A stretch of DNA of 64,000 nucleotides from Pseudoalteromonas rhizosphaerae (GCF_902498845.1 NZ_CABVLM010000010.1:62001-126000), one strand, 5' to 3'. Positions 47,711 to 58,402 are shown, counted from the first letter of the stretch. A program made the numbers and translations. Notes: generated by a model from the letters alone, not told the origin.

Positions 47711-48907
47711 ATGCGTCTGTCTTTCGCACCATCAAAATTATCTTTATTCTTATTTACCTCGGCTTCGTTGTTTCTACAAGGTTGTAGTGAAGCACCTAAA
47801 GCCGAACAAGCAGCAATGCATCCAGCAGCTGTGGCAACAACCCTAGCAACCTATGAGGATGCCCCATTCACTATTGAACTACCGGCAACCTTATCAGGCT
47901 CTAAAGAAGTTCAAGTACGTGCCAGAGTAACGGGGATCCTAGAATCTCGTAACTTTGATGAAGGCCAGACAGTTAAGCAAGGGCAGTCACTTTTCACTAT
48001 AGATTTAGCCCCCTATCAATTGGCGGTTGAAAGCGCGCAAGCAGCTCTTAATGGTGCAAAAGCATCTTTAGTGCAAGCCGAACGTGAAGTGAAACGATTA
48101 GCCAAACTACGTGCTGAGAAATCAGTCTCACAACGGGATTATGATAACGCCAGCTCCACCCAAGATATTGCTAACACGACGTTAGAGGCCGCGAAAGTTG
48201 CATTAAAAGAAGCCCAACTGAATTTAGAATATGCGCAAGTAAAAGCACCTGTCGCTGGGGTGGTGGGCCGTGAATTTGTGTCGGTAGGTACTTTTGTATC
48301 AGGTCCCGATCTATTATTAACGCAAATTACCCAGTTTGATCCTATTCGTTTACGATTTGGTATTTCTGAGCGTGAACAATTACAAATGCGTCAAGATGTC
48401 GCAAATGGCTCTTTAACGCTGCCAGAAAAAGGTCAGTGGCACACGAGCATTAAATTACAAGACGGTTCACTCTCCAATAAAAGTGGCAAAGTTAACTTCT
48501 CTGATGTACGTATTAACCCAAATACCGGCACCAGCGAACTACAAGCAATTATCCCCAACACTGATTTTGAACTTCGCCCAGGTCAATTTGTGCGAGTGAT
48601 GTTAAGTGGTGCGGTACGCAAAAATGCATTTGTAATACCGCAACGTGCGGTACTTGATAATGGCACTGGTAAATTTGTTTATGTAGTCGCTAAAAATGAA
48701 CAAGGCGGCACGATTGCGCGCCCAGCTCCCGTTGAAGTAGGTGAGTGGATCCAAAAGCCAGATAATCAAGGTGATAAAAACTTTTGGTTGATTAAATCAG
48801 GCATACAGCAAGGCGATGAAGTGATCATCGATGGTATGGCAAAGATTTTCTTTCCAGGCATGCCAGTGGCCGTTAACAATGCAACAAACAACGTAAGCGC
48901 AGAATAG
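47711..48907 (+). CDS. RND efflux periplasmic adaptor (AcrA/MexA type), lipoprotein
   Basis: 398 residues. Lipobox LQGC with acylated Cys25. A beta-barrel/lipoyl part (VQVRARVTGILESRNFDEGQTVKQGQSLFTID), a helical hairpin (about 100-165) and the second lipoyl half (LEYAQVKAPVAGVVGREFVSVGTFV) follow in the family order. It connects the RND transporter with an outer-membrane channel. The channel gene is not adjacent, so a TolC elsewhere is likely used. 14 bp before the transporter gene. Confidence 0.93.
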   Translation: MRLSFAPSKLSLFLFTSASLFLQGCSEAPKAEQAAMHPAAVATTLATYEDAPFTIELPATLSGSKEVQVRARVTGILESRNFDEGQTVKQGQSLFTIDLAPYQLAVESAQAALNGAKASLVQAEREVKRLAKLRAEKSVSQRDYDNASSTQDIANTTLEAAKVALKEAQLNLEYAQVKAPVAGVVGREFVSVGTFVSGPDLLLTQITQFDPIRLRFGISEREQLQMRQDVANGSLTLPEKGQWHTSIKLQDGSLSNKSGKVNFSDVRINPNTGTSELQAIIPNTDFELRPGQFVRVMLSGAVRKNAFVIPQRAVLDNGTGKFVYVVAKNEQGGTIARPAPVEVGEWIQKPDNQGDKNFWLIKSGIQQGDEVIIDGMAKIFFPGMPVAVNNATNNVSAE

Positions 48908-48921
48908 GCGCAGGGAGTTTT

Positions 48922-51900
48922 ATGTTTTCTCGTTATTTTATCGACAGACCAATTTTTGCGTTTGTGATCTCAATTGTTATTGTGCTGGCGGGCCTGGCTG
49001 CCATGCGCAGCTTGCCGATCGCCCAATACCCTGAAATTGCCCCACCCGTTGTGCAAGTGACAGCAGCCTATCCGGGTGCGTCGGCTGAAGTACTCGAACA
49101 AACCGTAGCCGCGCCGATTGAAAATGCGATTACCGGTGTTGAAGGCATGATGTATATGTCTTCAACCTCGACAAGCTCTGGTGCAACAACCATTGAAATA
49201 ACGTTTGAAATTGGCACCGATATTGACCAAGCAGCAGTTAACGTCAATAACCGTGTAAAGCAAGTTGAAGCTCGTTTACCTGAAGAAACACGGCGCCAAG
49301 GCGTGGTGGTGCAAAAAGGTTCATCGAGTTTTTTGCAAGTTCATGCGTTTTATTCACCGGACGGCACTCGTGATAGTCTATGGACTTCAAACTATGTCAC
49401 CCTGAATATTTTAGACCGTATTAAACGTGTTCCTGGTACAACGAGCGTACAAATTTTTGGCGCGAAAGATTACGCCATGCGTATTTGGCTGCGCCCTGAT
49501 GTAATGAGTCAGCTCGGTGTTACTGTTGAAGAAGTCGCAGGGGCAGTTCGCAGCCAAAACTCTCAATATGCAGCCGGTTCGATTGGTGCAACCCCCACTT
49601 CACAATCAGCGCAAGAGCTGGTTTACAGTGTTACCGCTCAAGGGCGTTTATCAGAGCCTGAACAATTTGAAGAAATCATTATTCGTTCAAACCTTGATGG
49701 CAGTAGCTTACGTTTAAAAGACATTGCCCGTGTTGAACTTGGTGCAAAAGATTATAACTTCAGAGGCACTATTAACGGCAAAGAAGCCGTACTATTAGGT
49801 ATCTTCCTACAACCTGGTGCCAATGCACTTGATGTAGCAGCAGAAGTTAATGGCGTATTAGCAGAGTTAACTCAGCAATTTCCCACTGGACTTGCTCACT
49901 TAAATTCGTACGATACCACCCGTTTTGTTGAAGTCTCGATCCGCGAAGTAGTGAAAACACTACTTGAAGCAATGGTACTGGTTTTCTTAGTGGTGTTCTT
50001 ATTTTTACAAAATTGGCGCGCCACACTGATCCCAACTCTTGCCGTACCGGTGTCATTACTTGGTACGTTTGCTGGCATGTATATGCTTGGTTATTCTATT
50101 AACTCATTGACTTTATTTGGTATGGTACTGTCTATTGGTATCGTAGTGGATGACGCCATAGTGGTACTTGAAAACGTAGAGCGTATCATGCACGAAGAGC
50201 ATGTGAGCGCCCATGAAGCCGCAATAAAAGCGATGAAAGAAGTATCAGGACCTGTTGTTGCTATTGTTCTAGTACTTTGCTCAGTGTTTGTGCCAATTGC
50301 ATTTCTAGGTGGCTTAACTGGCGAACTATTCCGTCAGTTTGCGATCACCATTTCAATTGCTGTGAGCTTATCTGGCATAGTTGCACTAACAATGACCCCA
50401 GCTTTATGTGTGCTTATTTTAAAACAAGAGCATAAACAAACCGCAAGCTTCTTTTTATGGTTCAACCGTGTATTTACTAAAATAACCAGTAAGTATGTGG
50501 GTGCTGTTGGTTTTATGGTGCGCCGTGGCGCATTAGGTTTATTGCTGATGATTGGTATGGTGTCAATTACCATTGGCCTTTGGAAAAGCACTCCTGGTTC
50601 ATTAGTGCCTGATGAAGACCAAGGCTACTATATTTCAGCTATTTTCTTACCTGATGGCTCATCCCTTGAGCGTACAGAAAAAGTAGTGGCTGAAGTTATT
50701 AGCGCCGTACAATCTAATCCTGCCAATGAAAATGTGGTGGCATTTACAGGCTTTGATTTTATTGGCGGCGGTTATAAAAACAGTGCAGCCACCTTATTTG
50801 TAACCCAAAAACATTGGGATGAACGAGAGATTGATACTAAAAGTTTGGTTAATGAGCTGTTTATGAAAACTGCGCATATCAACGAAGCACTTGTTTTAGC
50901 GTTTAACCCCCCTGCTATTTTTGGTTTAGGGAGCACTGGCGGATTTGAATTTTATATTCAAAACAAAGGCGCAGGTGGCCCAGAAAAACTGCAACAAGCC
51001 ATGGGTTTAATGATGGCTGAAGCACAAAAAAGCCCTATTTTAAGTGGCCTACAAACGTTGTGGCGACCAAATGCCCCCCAACTTAAAGTTGATGTAGATC
51101 GTGAACAAGCCCGCGCAATGGGCATTGAAATTGACGATGCCTTTACAGCCCTTGCCGGCACACTGGGTACTTATTATGTGAACGACTTCAATAAATTCGG
51201 CCGAGCTTGGCAAGTACTTATGTCAGCAGAAGCTGAATTTAGAATGAAGCCTGATGACATTGGACGAATTTATGTAAAAAACAGTCAAGGTACTATGGTC
51301 CCTATGTCTGCGTTTACTAATATTGAATATAGCCGCGGACCAGAAAATCTAAATCGTTATAATAACTTGCCTGCGGTAAAACTGCTCGGTAATGCTGCAC
51401 CCGGTTACAGCTCTGGCCAAGCAATTGCTGAAGTTGAACGTATTGCAAAAGCAGTATTACCACCGGATATGACCTACGACTGGACCGGCTCTGCGTATCA
51501 AGAAAAACGCAGCTCAGGTACCACAGGAATTGCTTTAGGCCTTGCGGTGATCATGGTTTTCTTAATCCTTGCAGCACTATATGAACGTTGGTCATTGCCA
51601 CTCTCGGTGATGCTAGCATTGCCATTTGGAACCTTTGGCGCATTGGTATCAATCTGGTTAGTAGGCATGACTAACGATGTGTACTTCCAAATCGGCTTAG
51701 TGACCTTACTTGGTTTAGCCAGTAAAAATGCCATTTTGATTGTTGAATATGCATTGATGAAACATCAACAAGGTTGGAGCGCAAGCGCTGCAGCACTTGA
51801 AGCTGCCCGCCTTCGATTTAGACCCATCATCATGACTTCGATGGCCTTTATTTTAGGTGTAGTGCCATTAGTATTGAGCTCAGGCGCCGGTGCAGGTGCA

Positions 51901-52095
51901 CGTCATAGCGTTGGTACTGGCGTTATGGGCGGCATGATGGCAGCAACCTTCCTTGCCGTGTTCTTTGTACCACTGTTCTTTTATTGGTTAACTGAGCGCA
52001 AACTTACTGAAAAACGCTCGCGAGCAGATTTATCCGATGAAATTGCAAGCCACCACAAGCGTGAACATGTCGACACCCAAGAGGGTAATTTATGA
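48922..52095 (+). CDS. RND multidrug efflux transporter, AcrB/MexB (HAE1) type
   Basis: 1057 residues, normal. Starts MFSRYFIDRPIFAFVISIVIVLAG. Proton-relay residues are in GIVVDDAIVVLENVERI (two Asp) and LASKNAILIVEYA (Lys). Twelve membrane helices and two large periplasmic loops are expected. Forms a homotrimer in the inner membrane; drug range cannot be read from the sequence. The operon ends with a strong terminator and has no local regulator. Confidence 0.95.
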   Translation: MFSRYFIDRPIFAFVISIVIVLAGLAAMRSLPIAQYPEIAPPVVQVTAAYPGASAEVLEQTVAAPIENAITGVEGMMYMSSTSTSSGATTIEITFEIGTDIDQAAVNVNNRVKQVEARLPEETRRQGVVVQKGSSSFLQVHAFYSPDGTRDSLWTSNYVTLNILDRIKRVPGTTSVQIFGAKDYAMRIWLRPDVMSQLGVTVEEVAGAVRSQNSQYAAGSIGATPTSQSAQELVYSVTAQGRLSEPEQFEEIIIRSNLDGSSLRLKDIARVELGAKDYNFRGTINGKEAVLLGIFLQPGANALDVAAEVNGVLAELTQQFPTGLAHLNSYDTTRFVEVSIREVVKTLLEAMVLVFLVVFLFLQNWRATLIPTLAVPVSLLGTFAGMYMLGYSINSLTLFGMVLSIGIVVDDAIVVLENVERIMHEEHVSAHEAAIKAMKEVSGPVVAIVLVLCSVFVPIAFLGGLTGELFRQFAITISIAVSLSGIVALTMTPALCVLILKQEHKQTASFFLWFNRVFTKITSKYVGAVGFMVRRGALGLLLMIGMVSITIGLWKSTPGSLVPDEDQGYYISAIFLPDGSSLERTEKVVAEVISAVQSNPANENVVAFTGFDFIGGGYKNSAATLFVTQKHWDEREIDTKSLVNELFMKTAHINEALVLAFNPPAIFGLGSTGGFEFYIQNKGAGGPEKLQQAMGLMMAEAQKSPILSGLQTLWRPNAPQLKVDVDREQARAMGIEIDDAFTALAGTLGTYYVNDFNKFGRAWQVLMSAEAEFRMKPDDIGRIYVKNSQGTMVPMSAFTNIEYSRGPENLNRYNNLPAVKLLGNAAPGYSSGQAIAEVERIAKAVLPPDMTYDWTGSAYQEKRSSGTTGIALGLAVIMVFLILAALYERWSLPLSVMLALPFGTFGALVSIWLVGMTNDVYFQIGLVTLLGLASKNAILIVEYALMKHQQGWSASAAALEAARLRFRPIIMTSMAFILGVVPLVLSSGAGAGARHSVGTGVMGGMMAATFLAVFFVPLFFYWLTERKLTEKRSRADLSDEIASHHKREHVDTQEGNL

Positions 52096-52118
52096 TTTAA
52101 GCTCAGCTACAAAAATAT

Positions 52119-52146
52119 AAGGGCAAACAGTGGTTTGCCCTTTTTT
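52119..52146 (+). terminator. Rho-independent terminator of the efflux operon
   Basis: A 10-bp stem AAGGGCAAAC/GTTTGCCCTT, a four-base loop and a T-run, 24 bp after the stop. Confidence 0.93.
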
Positions 52147-52215
52147 ATGGTAATTTGATAACTAGCAATTTTATACTGTCGGCGCTACTATTAAACTATT
52201 GCGTCGAGGAGCCTT

Positions 52216-52851
52216 ATGATGAATAGTGAAAAATTAACCGAGTTTGAGCAGTACTTTCAGATTGATGAAAGTAATCGAGTAAATTTATTTGCTGTTGACG
52301 ATAGCAAAGTGCCTACTACCTTAGCGCAACTAGAAGCAGATATCCCACCGTTATTTAAATTGGCCAATGAGGTTAGTGAATTAGAGCAAAGCTCGTTAAG
52401 ACCATTGCGTAGCCTTGGTGATTTGGCACAAGAGCTTGCCGTATTTTTACAAGCACAATCGCGTAAAATCGACTTGATCATGAGCCATATATTGGCCTCA
52501 GAGCAGCCCGAAGATAACGCTATTTATTGTGATAGCTACGGCGGTGGCGGTGTCAAACTAACCGATACAAAAGTCTACTCTATTGGCCAAGCATTTCGCA
52601 CTAAATTATTTTTACAGCATGAAGCCTCTGCTATTTATTGTTACACCGAGGTAGTTGCGGTTAATAAGATTGACGATGAACACTACCAATACACCCTACT
52701 TTTTAAAGCCATCCGCGATACTGATCAAGAACTTGTGGTACGTGCTAGTTTACATGCACAAACCAGACAACTGAAAAAGCGTCAGCTGCTGCAACATGAA
52801 AGCGACAACTTTGATAACCAAGACACAACAGAGCCAACAAAACCAGAATAA
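52216..52851 (+). CDS. PilZ-like protein, probable c-di-GMP-related
   Basis: 211 residues. The N-terminal half is helical (QAQSRKIDLIMSHILA), the C-terminal half is beta-rich: SYGGGGVKLTDTKVYSIGQAFRTKLFL resembles the (D/N)xSxxG part of PilZ domains, followed by CYTEVVAVNKIDDEHYQYTLLFKAI. The RxxxR arm that normally holds c-di-GMP is not evident, so binding is uncertain. Alone between two operons, with AGGAG before the start. Confidence 0.5.
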   Translation: MMNSEKLTEFEQYFQIDESNRVNLFAVDDSKVPTTLAQLEADIPPLFKLANEVSELEQSSLRPLRSLGDLAQELAVFLQAQSRKIDLIMSHILASEQPEDNAIYCDSYGGGGVKLTDTKVYSIGQAFRTKLFLQHEASAIYCYTEVVAVNKIDDEHYQYTLLFKAIRDTDQELVVRASLHAQTRQLKKRQLLQHESDNFDNQDTTEPTKPE

Positions 52852-52938
52852 TATAGATACTAGCAACCCTCATTTTGAAGTGGCTTGGCTATAGTTGAAA
52901 TGCTAAACTAATAGCACCTTTGTTTGTTTATTAAATTC

Positions 52939-53994
52939 ATGAACTTTAGACTTTTACCCGAATGGGCTGAGCAAGACGCCGTTATGCTCACTTGGCCACA
53001 CCAAGCCACTGATTGGTGCGACAATTTAACCGCTGTAGAGCCTGTATACGTGCAATTATGTCAGCATATTTGTAATGCAGAGCAATTAGTGATCATCGCT
53101 CATGATGAAGCCTTAAAAACACACATTAGCCAATTATTGCGCAACAACGCTGTTGATTTGAGCCGCGTGCATTTTGTTGTTACTCCCTGTAACGATACGT
53201 GGGCACGTGATCATGGCCCATTAACCTGCGCCGCAGTTGCTGATAATAGCCAACTAAAAATTGTTGATTTTATCTTTAATGGCTGGGGTAATAAATTTAC
53301 CAGTGAATTAGATAATAAAATTAATGCGGTACTGGTTAAACAACTTGCCGATACGCGCAATCAATACCAAGCGCTTGATTTAGTTCTTGAAGGTGGCGGT
53401 GTAGAGATTGATCAACACGGTGTACTATTGACCACCAGTGAATGTTTGCTTAATCCAAATCGTAATCCAAATCTAACCCAACAAGACATTGAACAGTGCT
53501 TGCGTGAACAACTTGGCGCCACCGACTTTTTATGGGTTGATCATGGCTATTTAGCCGGTGACGATACCGACAGTCATATCGACACTTTAGTGCGCTTTGC
53601 GCCTAATGATACCTTAGTGTATGTAAAGTGTGATGATAAAAATGACCAACACTTCAGCGCTCTTGATGCCATGGAAAAGCAGTTACAAGGTTTTAAAACA
53701 ACAACAGGTAAACCTTATACCTTAATTGATTTACCATGGCCAAAAGCCGTATTTAATGATGATGGCGACAGGTTACCTGCCACCTACGCAAATTATTTAA
53801 TCATTAATGAAGCTGTACTTGTGCCTATTTATGCTGATGCCAATGACGAATTAGCCTTAGCACAAATTCAAACGGCCTACCCTGAGCATCAAATAATAGG
53901 CGTAAACTGCTTACCAATTATTCATCAATTTGGTAGTTTACACTGCATTACTATGCAATTACCCCGTGGATTTTTAGCTGGAGCATCATTATGA
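52939..53994 (+). CDS. aguA: Agmatine deiminase
   Basis: 351 residues from ATG at 52939 (MNFRLLPEWAEQDAVML); a TTG five codons upstream is not preferred. It converts agmatine to N-carbamoylputrescine. Guanidine-group enzyme signatures: WARDHGP near 90, EGGGVEIDQHGVLLTTSECLLN near 150-170, DDTDSHIDTLVRF with catalytic His, and the nucleophile Cys in FGSLHCITMQLPRG near the end. Its stop overlaps the aguB start by 4 bp. Confidence 0.9.
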   Translation: MNFRLLPEWAEQDAVMLTWPHQATDWCDNLTAVEPVYVQLCQHICNAEQLVIIAHDEALKTHISQLLRNNAVDLSRVHFVVTPCNDTWARDHGPLTCAAVADNSQLKIVDFIFNGWGNKFTSELDNKINAVLVKQLADTRNQYQALDLVLEGGGVEIDQHGVLLTTSECLLNPNRNPNLTQQDIEQCLREQLGATDFLWVDHGYLAGDDTDSHIDTLVRFAPNDTLVYVKCDDKNDQHFSALDAMEKQLQGFKTTTGKPYTLIDLPWPKAVFNDDGDRLPATYANYLIINEAVLVPIYADANDELALAQIQTAYPEHQIIGVNCLPIIHQFGSLHCITMQLPRGFLAGASL

Positions 53995-54884
53995 GCAGCC
54001 CTGCAAATTTAACCGTTGCCTTAGTGCAGCAAAGTAACAGTGATAATGCAGCACAAAACATGGCAAAATCAATTGCCGGTATTCGCGATGCCGCAAGCCA
54101 AGGCGCACAACTGGTGGTGTTACAAGAATTACATCGCAGTCTGTACTTTTGTCAAACCGAAGATGTTGATGTATTTGATTTGGCAGAGACTATTCCTGGT
54201 CCAAGTAGCGACACTTTAGCTGAGCTTGCAAAAGAATTAAGCATTGTTATTGTTGCCTCTTTATTTGAAAAACGTGCCACAGGGCTTTATCACAATACTG
54301 CGGTAGTGCTTGAAAAAGACGGCACAATTGCGGGTAAATACCGTAAAATGCATATCCCTGACGATCCAGGCTTTTACGAAAAGTTTTATTTCACTCCGGG
54401 TGATTTAGGTTTCGAACCAATACAAACTTCTGTCGGCAAACTTGGTGTCTTAGTGTGTTGGGATCAATGGTTTCCAGAGGCTGCGCGTTTAATGGCAATG
54501 GCCGGTGCTGAACTATTAATTTACCCAACCGCAATTGGCTGGGATCCACGTGATGACGAAGGCGAGAAAACACGTCAAAAAGATGCGTGGGTAATATCGC
54601 AACGCGCACATGCGGTTGCCAATGGCGTACCCGTGATTAGTTGTAATCGTGTCGGTCATGAAAGTGATCCAAGTGGTCAAAGTGAAGGTATTCAATTTTG
54701 GGGTAACTCGTTTATAGCGGGTCCTCAAGGTGAACTGCTAGCAGAAGCCAACAACACTGATGAGCAACTGTTACTTGTTGAACTTGATCAAAAGCGTTCT
54801 GAAAATGTAAGACGCATTTGGCCGTACCTACGCGACCGTCGTATAGATCATTACCACGATTTAACCAAAATATATCGCGATTAA
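53991..54884 (+). CDS. aguB: N-carbamoylputrescine amidase
   Basis: 297 residues. Nitrilase-superfamily enzyme completing putrescine synthesis. The Glu-Lys-Cys triad is visible: Glu about 46 in LQELHRS, Lys about 119 in KYRKMHIPDDPGFYEKF, Cys about 156 in LVCWDQWFPEAARL. Translationally coupled with aguA by ATGA overlap. Confidence 0.94.
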   Translation: MSSPANLTVALVQQSNSDNAAQNMAKSIAGIRDAASQGAQLVVLQELHRSLYFCQTEDVDVFDLAETIPGPSSDTLAELAKELSIVIVASLFEKRATGLYHNTAVVLEKDGTIAGKYRKMHIPDDPGFYEKFYFTPGDLGFEPIQTSVGKLGVLVCWDQWFPEAARLMAMAGAELLIYPTAIGWDPRDDEGEKTRQKDAWVISQRAHAVANGVPVISCNRVGHESDPSGQSEGIQFWGNSFIAGPQGELLAEANNTDEQLLLVELDQKRSENVRRIWPYLRDRRIDHYHDLTKIYRD

Positions 54885-54894
54885 GAATAAATTA

Positions 54895-54912
54895 GCGCCT
54901 CAGTTGAGGCGC
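54895..54912. other. Intercistronic hairpin between aguB and mfd
   Basis: GCGCCTCA and TGAGGCGC form an 8-bp perfect stem with a 2-base turn, and no T-run follows. It lies 10 bp after aguB and 16 bp before mfd, and may be a weak terminator or an RNA-processing structure. Confidence 0.4.
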
Positions 54913-54928
54913 ATTAAAGGAGTAGTAA

Positions 54929-57900
54929 ATGGCGTTTGCGCAATGGGCAGCCTTGCCTTGGGTAAAATCTCAAAAAGATAAAATTCAATGGGGGCAACTC
55001 ACTGGCAGTGGTTTAAGTATTGCCATTGCACAAGGGGTTAAACAACAAGATGGCTTAGTGCTTATTGTTACCCCTGATACACCCAGTGCACTGCGCCTTG
55101 AAACAGAGTTGGAGTGCTTGCTACCCGAGCATCCAGTAATGATATTCCCTGATTGGGAAACGTTGCCTTACGATCATTTCTCACCCCATCAAGATATAAT
55201 TTCATCGCGCTTAGCCACCTTAAATACTTTAAAGAAAGAACAACAAAGTGTATTAATTGTGCCTGTGTCTACCTTGATGCTACGTACCGCCCCTGCTTCG
55301 TTTATTTATGGTTCAACCATTAATTTTAAAGTCGGTGATATTCTCGATACCCACAAACTTCGCAGTAACTTAGAGCAAGCAGGCTATTTGCATGTGCAAC
55401 AAGTCATGGAGCATGGTGAATACGCCATTCGTGGCTCGATTGTTGATTTATATCCAATGGGCAGTCCGCATCCATTTAGACTCGATTTTCTTGATGACGA
55501 ACTTGATACCATTCGTTTATTTGATGTTGAAAGCCAACGCTCGGATGAAAAAGTCGATAAAATTGAATTACTACCTGCTCATGAGTTCCCTACCAACGAA
55601 GCCGATATTGAACGATTTAGAATAAACTACCGTGAAAAATTTGGTGCCAGCTCATCGCAAGATTCCGTGTATATGCAAGTGACCAAAGGCAATTGGCCTG
55701 CTGGTATCGAATATTATATGCCGCTGTTTTTTGAGCAATTAGCCACTATTTTTGATTACCTGCCAGATAATGCGACTGTAATGCAACTGGGAGATTTAGA
55801 AGATGCTGCGGAGCATTTTTGGCATGATATTAATGTGCGTTATGAAAACCGTCGAGTCGATCCACTGCGCCCGTTACTTGAGCCAGTTGCACTTTATCAA
55901 CCCATTAATGAACTGTTTGAAAATTTAGGCAACTTTGCTCGCATTCGGTTATCGCAAGCAAAACTCGCGACAAAAGCAGGCAATAAAAATCTAGTCACCA
56001 GCGAGTTACCCGCAATACGCATTGATCATAAACTACATGAACCCTATCAAGCATTTATAAATTATGTAGCAGCGCAAAAGAAACAAAAAGGCCGTATCTT
56101 ACTGTCAGTAGAATCCGATGGTCGCCGTGAATCTCTGCTCGCTATACTTAAACCCAGCGGCTTAAAGTTTAAAGAGTTTTCATCATTCGATGAATTTGTA
56201 AATAGCAGTAGCGATGTTGGCTTAATTGTCAGCCCACTAGAACAAAGTGTAGTACTTGGTACAAAGCCCGCATTATCCATAGTTACTGAACAAGAATTAC
56301 TTGGCATTAAAGTATCGCAGCGTCGCCGTCGTAAACATAAATACGAAGCTAGCCAAGATGCGCTCATCCGTAACTTAGCTGAACTTAAAGTTGGCCAACC
56401 GATTGTGCACTTGGACCACGGTGTAGGCCGCTACCAAGGTCTGCAAACGATTGATGCGGCGGGTCTGATCACTGAGTTTGTAACCATTATCTATGCTAAT
56501 GAAGCAAAATTGTATGTGCCAGTGTCAGCCCTGCATATGCTCAGTCGTTATTCTGGTGGCGAAGAAGCCAGTGCACCGCTTCATAAACTGGGATCTGATG
56601 CTTGGGAAAAAGCGAAAAAACGCGCGGCTGAAAAGGTACGTGATGTAGCCGCTGAATTACTCGATATTTACGCCCAGCGCCAAGCTAAAGCTGGTAATGC
56701 CTTTGCCCTTGATGGTGCTGCTTATCGCGTATTTAGTGATGGGTTTCCATTTGAAGAAACTGACGATCAGCGTAACGCTATCGAAGCTGTGCTAGGTGAT
56801 ATGCAAAGTAAACAAGCAATGGATAGGTTAGTCTGTGGTGATGTTGGCTTTGGTAAAACTGAAGTTGCGATGCGCGCCGCCTTTGTTGCTGTAAACGATA
56901 ATAAACAAGTAGCGGTTTTAGTACCAACTACCTTGCTTGCACAACAACACTTTGAAAACTTTAAAGATCGATTTGCCGACTTACCCATTGAAGTCGGTGT
57001 GCTGTCTCGCTTTAATTCACCTAAAGAACAAAAAGACACCTTAGAAAAAATGGCTAAAGGTACCTTGGACATCGTCATTGGTACTCACAAATTAATCCAA
57101 GCCGATATTATATTTAAAGATCTTGGCTTGCTCATTGTCGATGAAGAACACCGGTTTGGGGTACGTCAAAAAGAGAAGATAAAATCACTGCGTGCCGATG
57201 TTGACATTTTAACACTCACTGCAACACCTATCCCACGTACATTAAATATGGCCATGAGTGGTATGCGTGATCTTTCAATCATCGCAACGCCTCCTGCAAA
57301 ACGCTTAGCGGTTAAAACATTTGTTCGTCAACGCGATGCAGATTTGATCAGAGAGGCGGTATTGCGGGAAATAAAGCGCGGTGGCCAAGTATACTTTTTA
57401 CATAATAACGTTGAAACTATTGACCGCGTGGCAGAAGAAATTAGTGAGTGGGTACCTGAAGCAAGCGTCGCTTCTGCTCATGGCCAAATGCGCGAACGTG
57501 ATTTAGAACAACTGATGAGCGAATTTTACCACCAGAAATACAACGTACTCGTATGTACTACCATCATTGAAACGGGAATTGATATCCCCACAGCCAACAC
57601 AATTATTATGGATAGAGCCGATAAACTAGGCTTGGCGCAGTTACATCAGTTACGGGGGCGAGTTGGTCGCAGCCATCATCAAGCTTATGCTTACTTATTA
57701 ACTGGTAATCCTAAAGGGCTGTCGAAAGATGCTGTAAAACGCCTTGAAGCCATCGAGTCACTGGAAGATTTAGGTGCCGGTTTTGCACTCGCAACCCACG
57801 ATTTAGAGATCCGTGGTGCTGGTGAGTTGCTTGGTGATGATCAATCAGGACAAATGCAGACCATCGGCTTTAGCTTATATATGGAAATGCTTGAGCAAGC

Positions 57901-58402
57901 TGTGAAATCTCTTCGTGAAGGCAAAGAGCCTACCCTTGATAACTTGCTACAACAACAAAGTGAAGTGGACTTAAAGTTAGCCGCTTTACTCCCTGAAGAT
58001 TATATTCACGATGTAAATGCGCGACTAGGTATTTACAAACGGGTTGCCTACTGCGCTAACCTAGATGATATGGACGAATTACAAGTTGAGCTGATTGATC
58101 GCTTCGGCCTGCTGCCTGATGCAACTAAAAACCTATTTAGTTTGCAACAACTGAAACTCAAAGCCAGCGAATTAGGCATTAAAAAAATTGAAGCAAATCC
58201 AAAAGGTGGCTATTTTGAGTTTAGTCAACATACTAAGGTTAACCCTAGCTTCATTATAGGTTTGATACAAAGTGCACCTAAGGTGTATAAAATGGATGGT
58301 GCAAATAAGTTGCGCTTTGCGATCAATGAGGCGAATGCCCGCGAACGCTTAAAAATGGTCACTGCAATGATTGCAGATTTCGAAAAAAAGGTTAGCCATT
58401 AA
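54929..58402 (+). CDS. mfd: Transcription-repair coupling factor
   Basis: 1157 residues, standard. It removes stalled RNA polymerase and recruits UvrA. UvrB-like N-terminal module (FPDWETLPYDHFSPHQDIISSRL), RNA-polymerase-interacting region near 480-540 (PIVHLDHGVGRYQGL), then the RecG-like motor with CGDVGFGKTEVAMRAAF (about 637-653), LLIVDEEHRFGVRQKEK and TATPIPRTLNMAMSGMRD, and a C-terminal autoinhibitory domain. The stop shares one base with the csiV start. Confidence 0.97.
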   Translation: MAFAQWAALPWVKSQKDKIQWGQLTGSGLSIAIAQGVKQQDGLVLIVTPDTPSALRLETELECLLPEHPVMIFPDWETLPYDHFSPHQDIISSRLATLNTLKKEQQSVLIVPVSTLMLRTAPASFIYGSTINFKVGDILDTHKLRSNLEQAGYLHVQQVMEHGEYAIRGSIVDLYPMGSPHPFRLDFLDDELDTIRLFDVESQRSDEKVDKIELLPAHEFPTNEADIERFRINYREKFGASSSQDSVYMQVTKGNWPAGIEYYMPLFFEQLATIFDYLPDNATVMQLGDLEDAAEHFWHDINVRYENRRVDPLRPLLEPVALYQPINELFENLGNFARIRLSQAKLATKAGNKNLVTSELPAIRIDHKLHEPYQAFINYVAAQKKQKGRILLSVESDGRRESLLAILKPSGLKFKEFSSFDEFVNSSSDVGLIVSPLEQSVVLGTKPALSIVTEQELLGIKVSQRRRRKHKYEASQDALIRNLAELKVGQPIVHLDHGVGRYQGLQTIDAAGLITEFVTIIYANEAKLYVPVSALHMLSRYSGGEEASAPLHKLGSDAWEKAKKRAAEKVRDVAAELLDIYAQRQAKAGNAFALDGAAYRVFSDGFPFEETDDQRNAIEAVLGDMQSKQAMDRLVCGDVGFGKTEVAMRAAFVAVNDNKQVAVLVPTTLLAQQHFENFKDRFADLPIEVGVLSRFNSPKEQKDTLEKMAKGTLDIVIGTHKLIQADIIFKDLGLLIVDEEHRFGVRQKEKIKSLRADVDILTLTATPIPRTLNMAMSGMRDLSIIATPPAKRLAVKTFVRQRDADLIREAVLREIKRGGQVYFLHNNVETIDRVAEEISEWVPEASVASAHGQMRERDLEQLMSEFYHQKYNVLVCTTIIETGIDIPTANTIIMDRADKLGLAQLHQLRGRVGRSHHQAYAYLLTGNPKGLSKDAVKRLEAIESLEDLGAGFALATHDLEIRGAGELLGDDQSGQMQTIGFSLYMEMLEQAVKSLREGKEPTLDNLLQQQSEVDLKLAALLPEDYIHDVNARLGIYKRVAYCANLDDMDELQVELIDRFGLLPDATKNLFSLQQLKLKASELGIKKIEANPKGGYFEFSQHTKVNPSFIIGLIQSAPKVYKMDGANKLRFAINEANARERLKMVTAMIADFEKKVSH

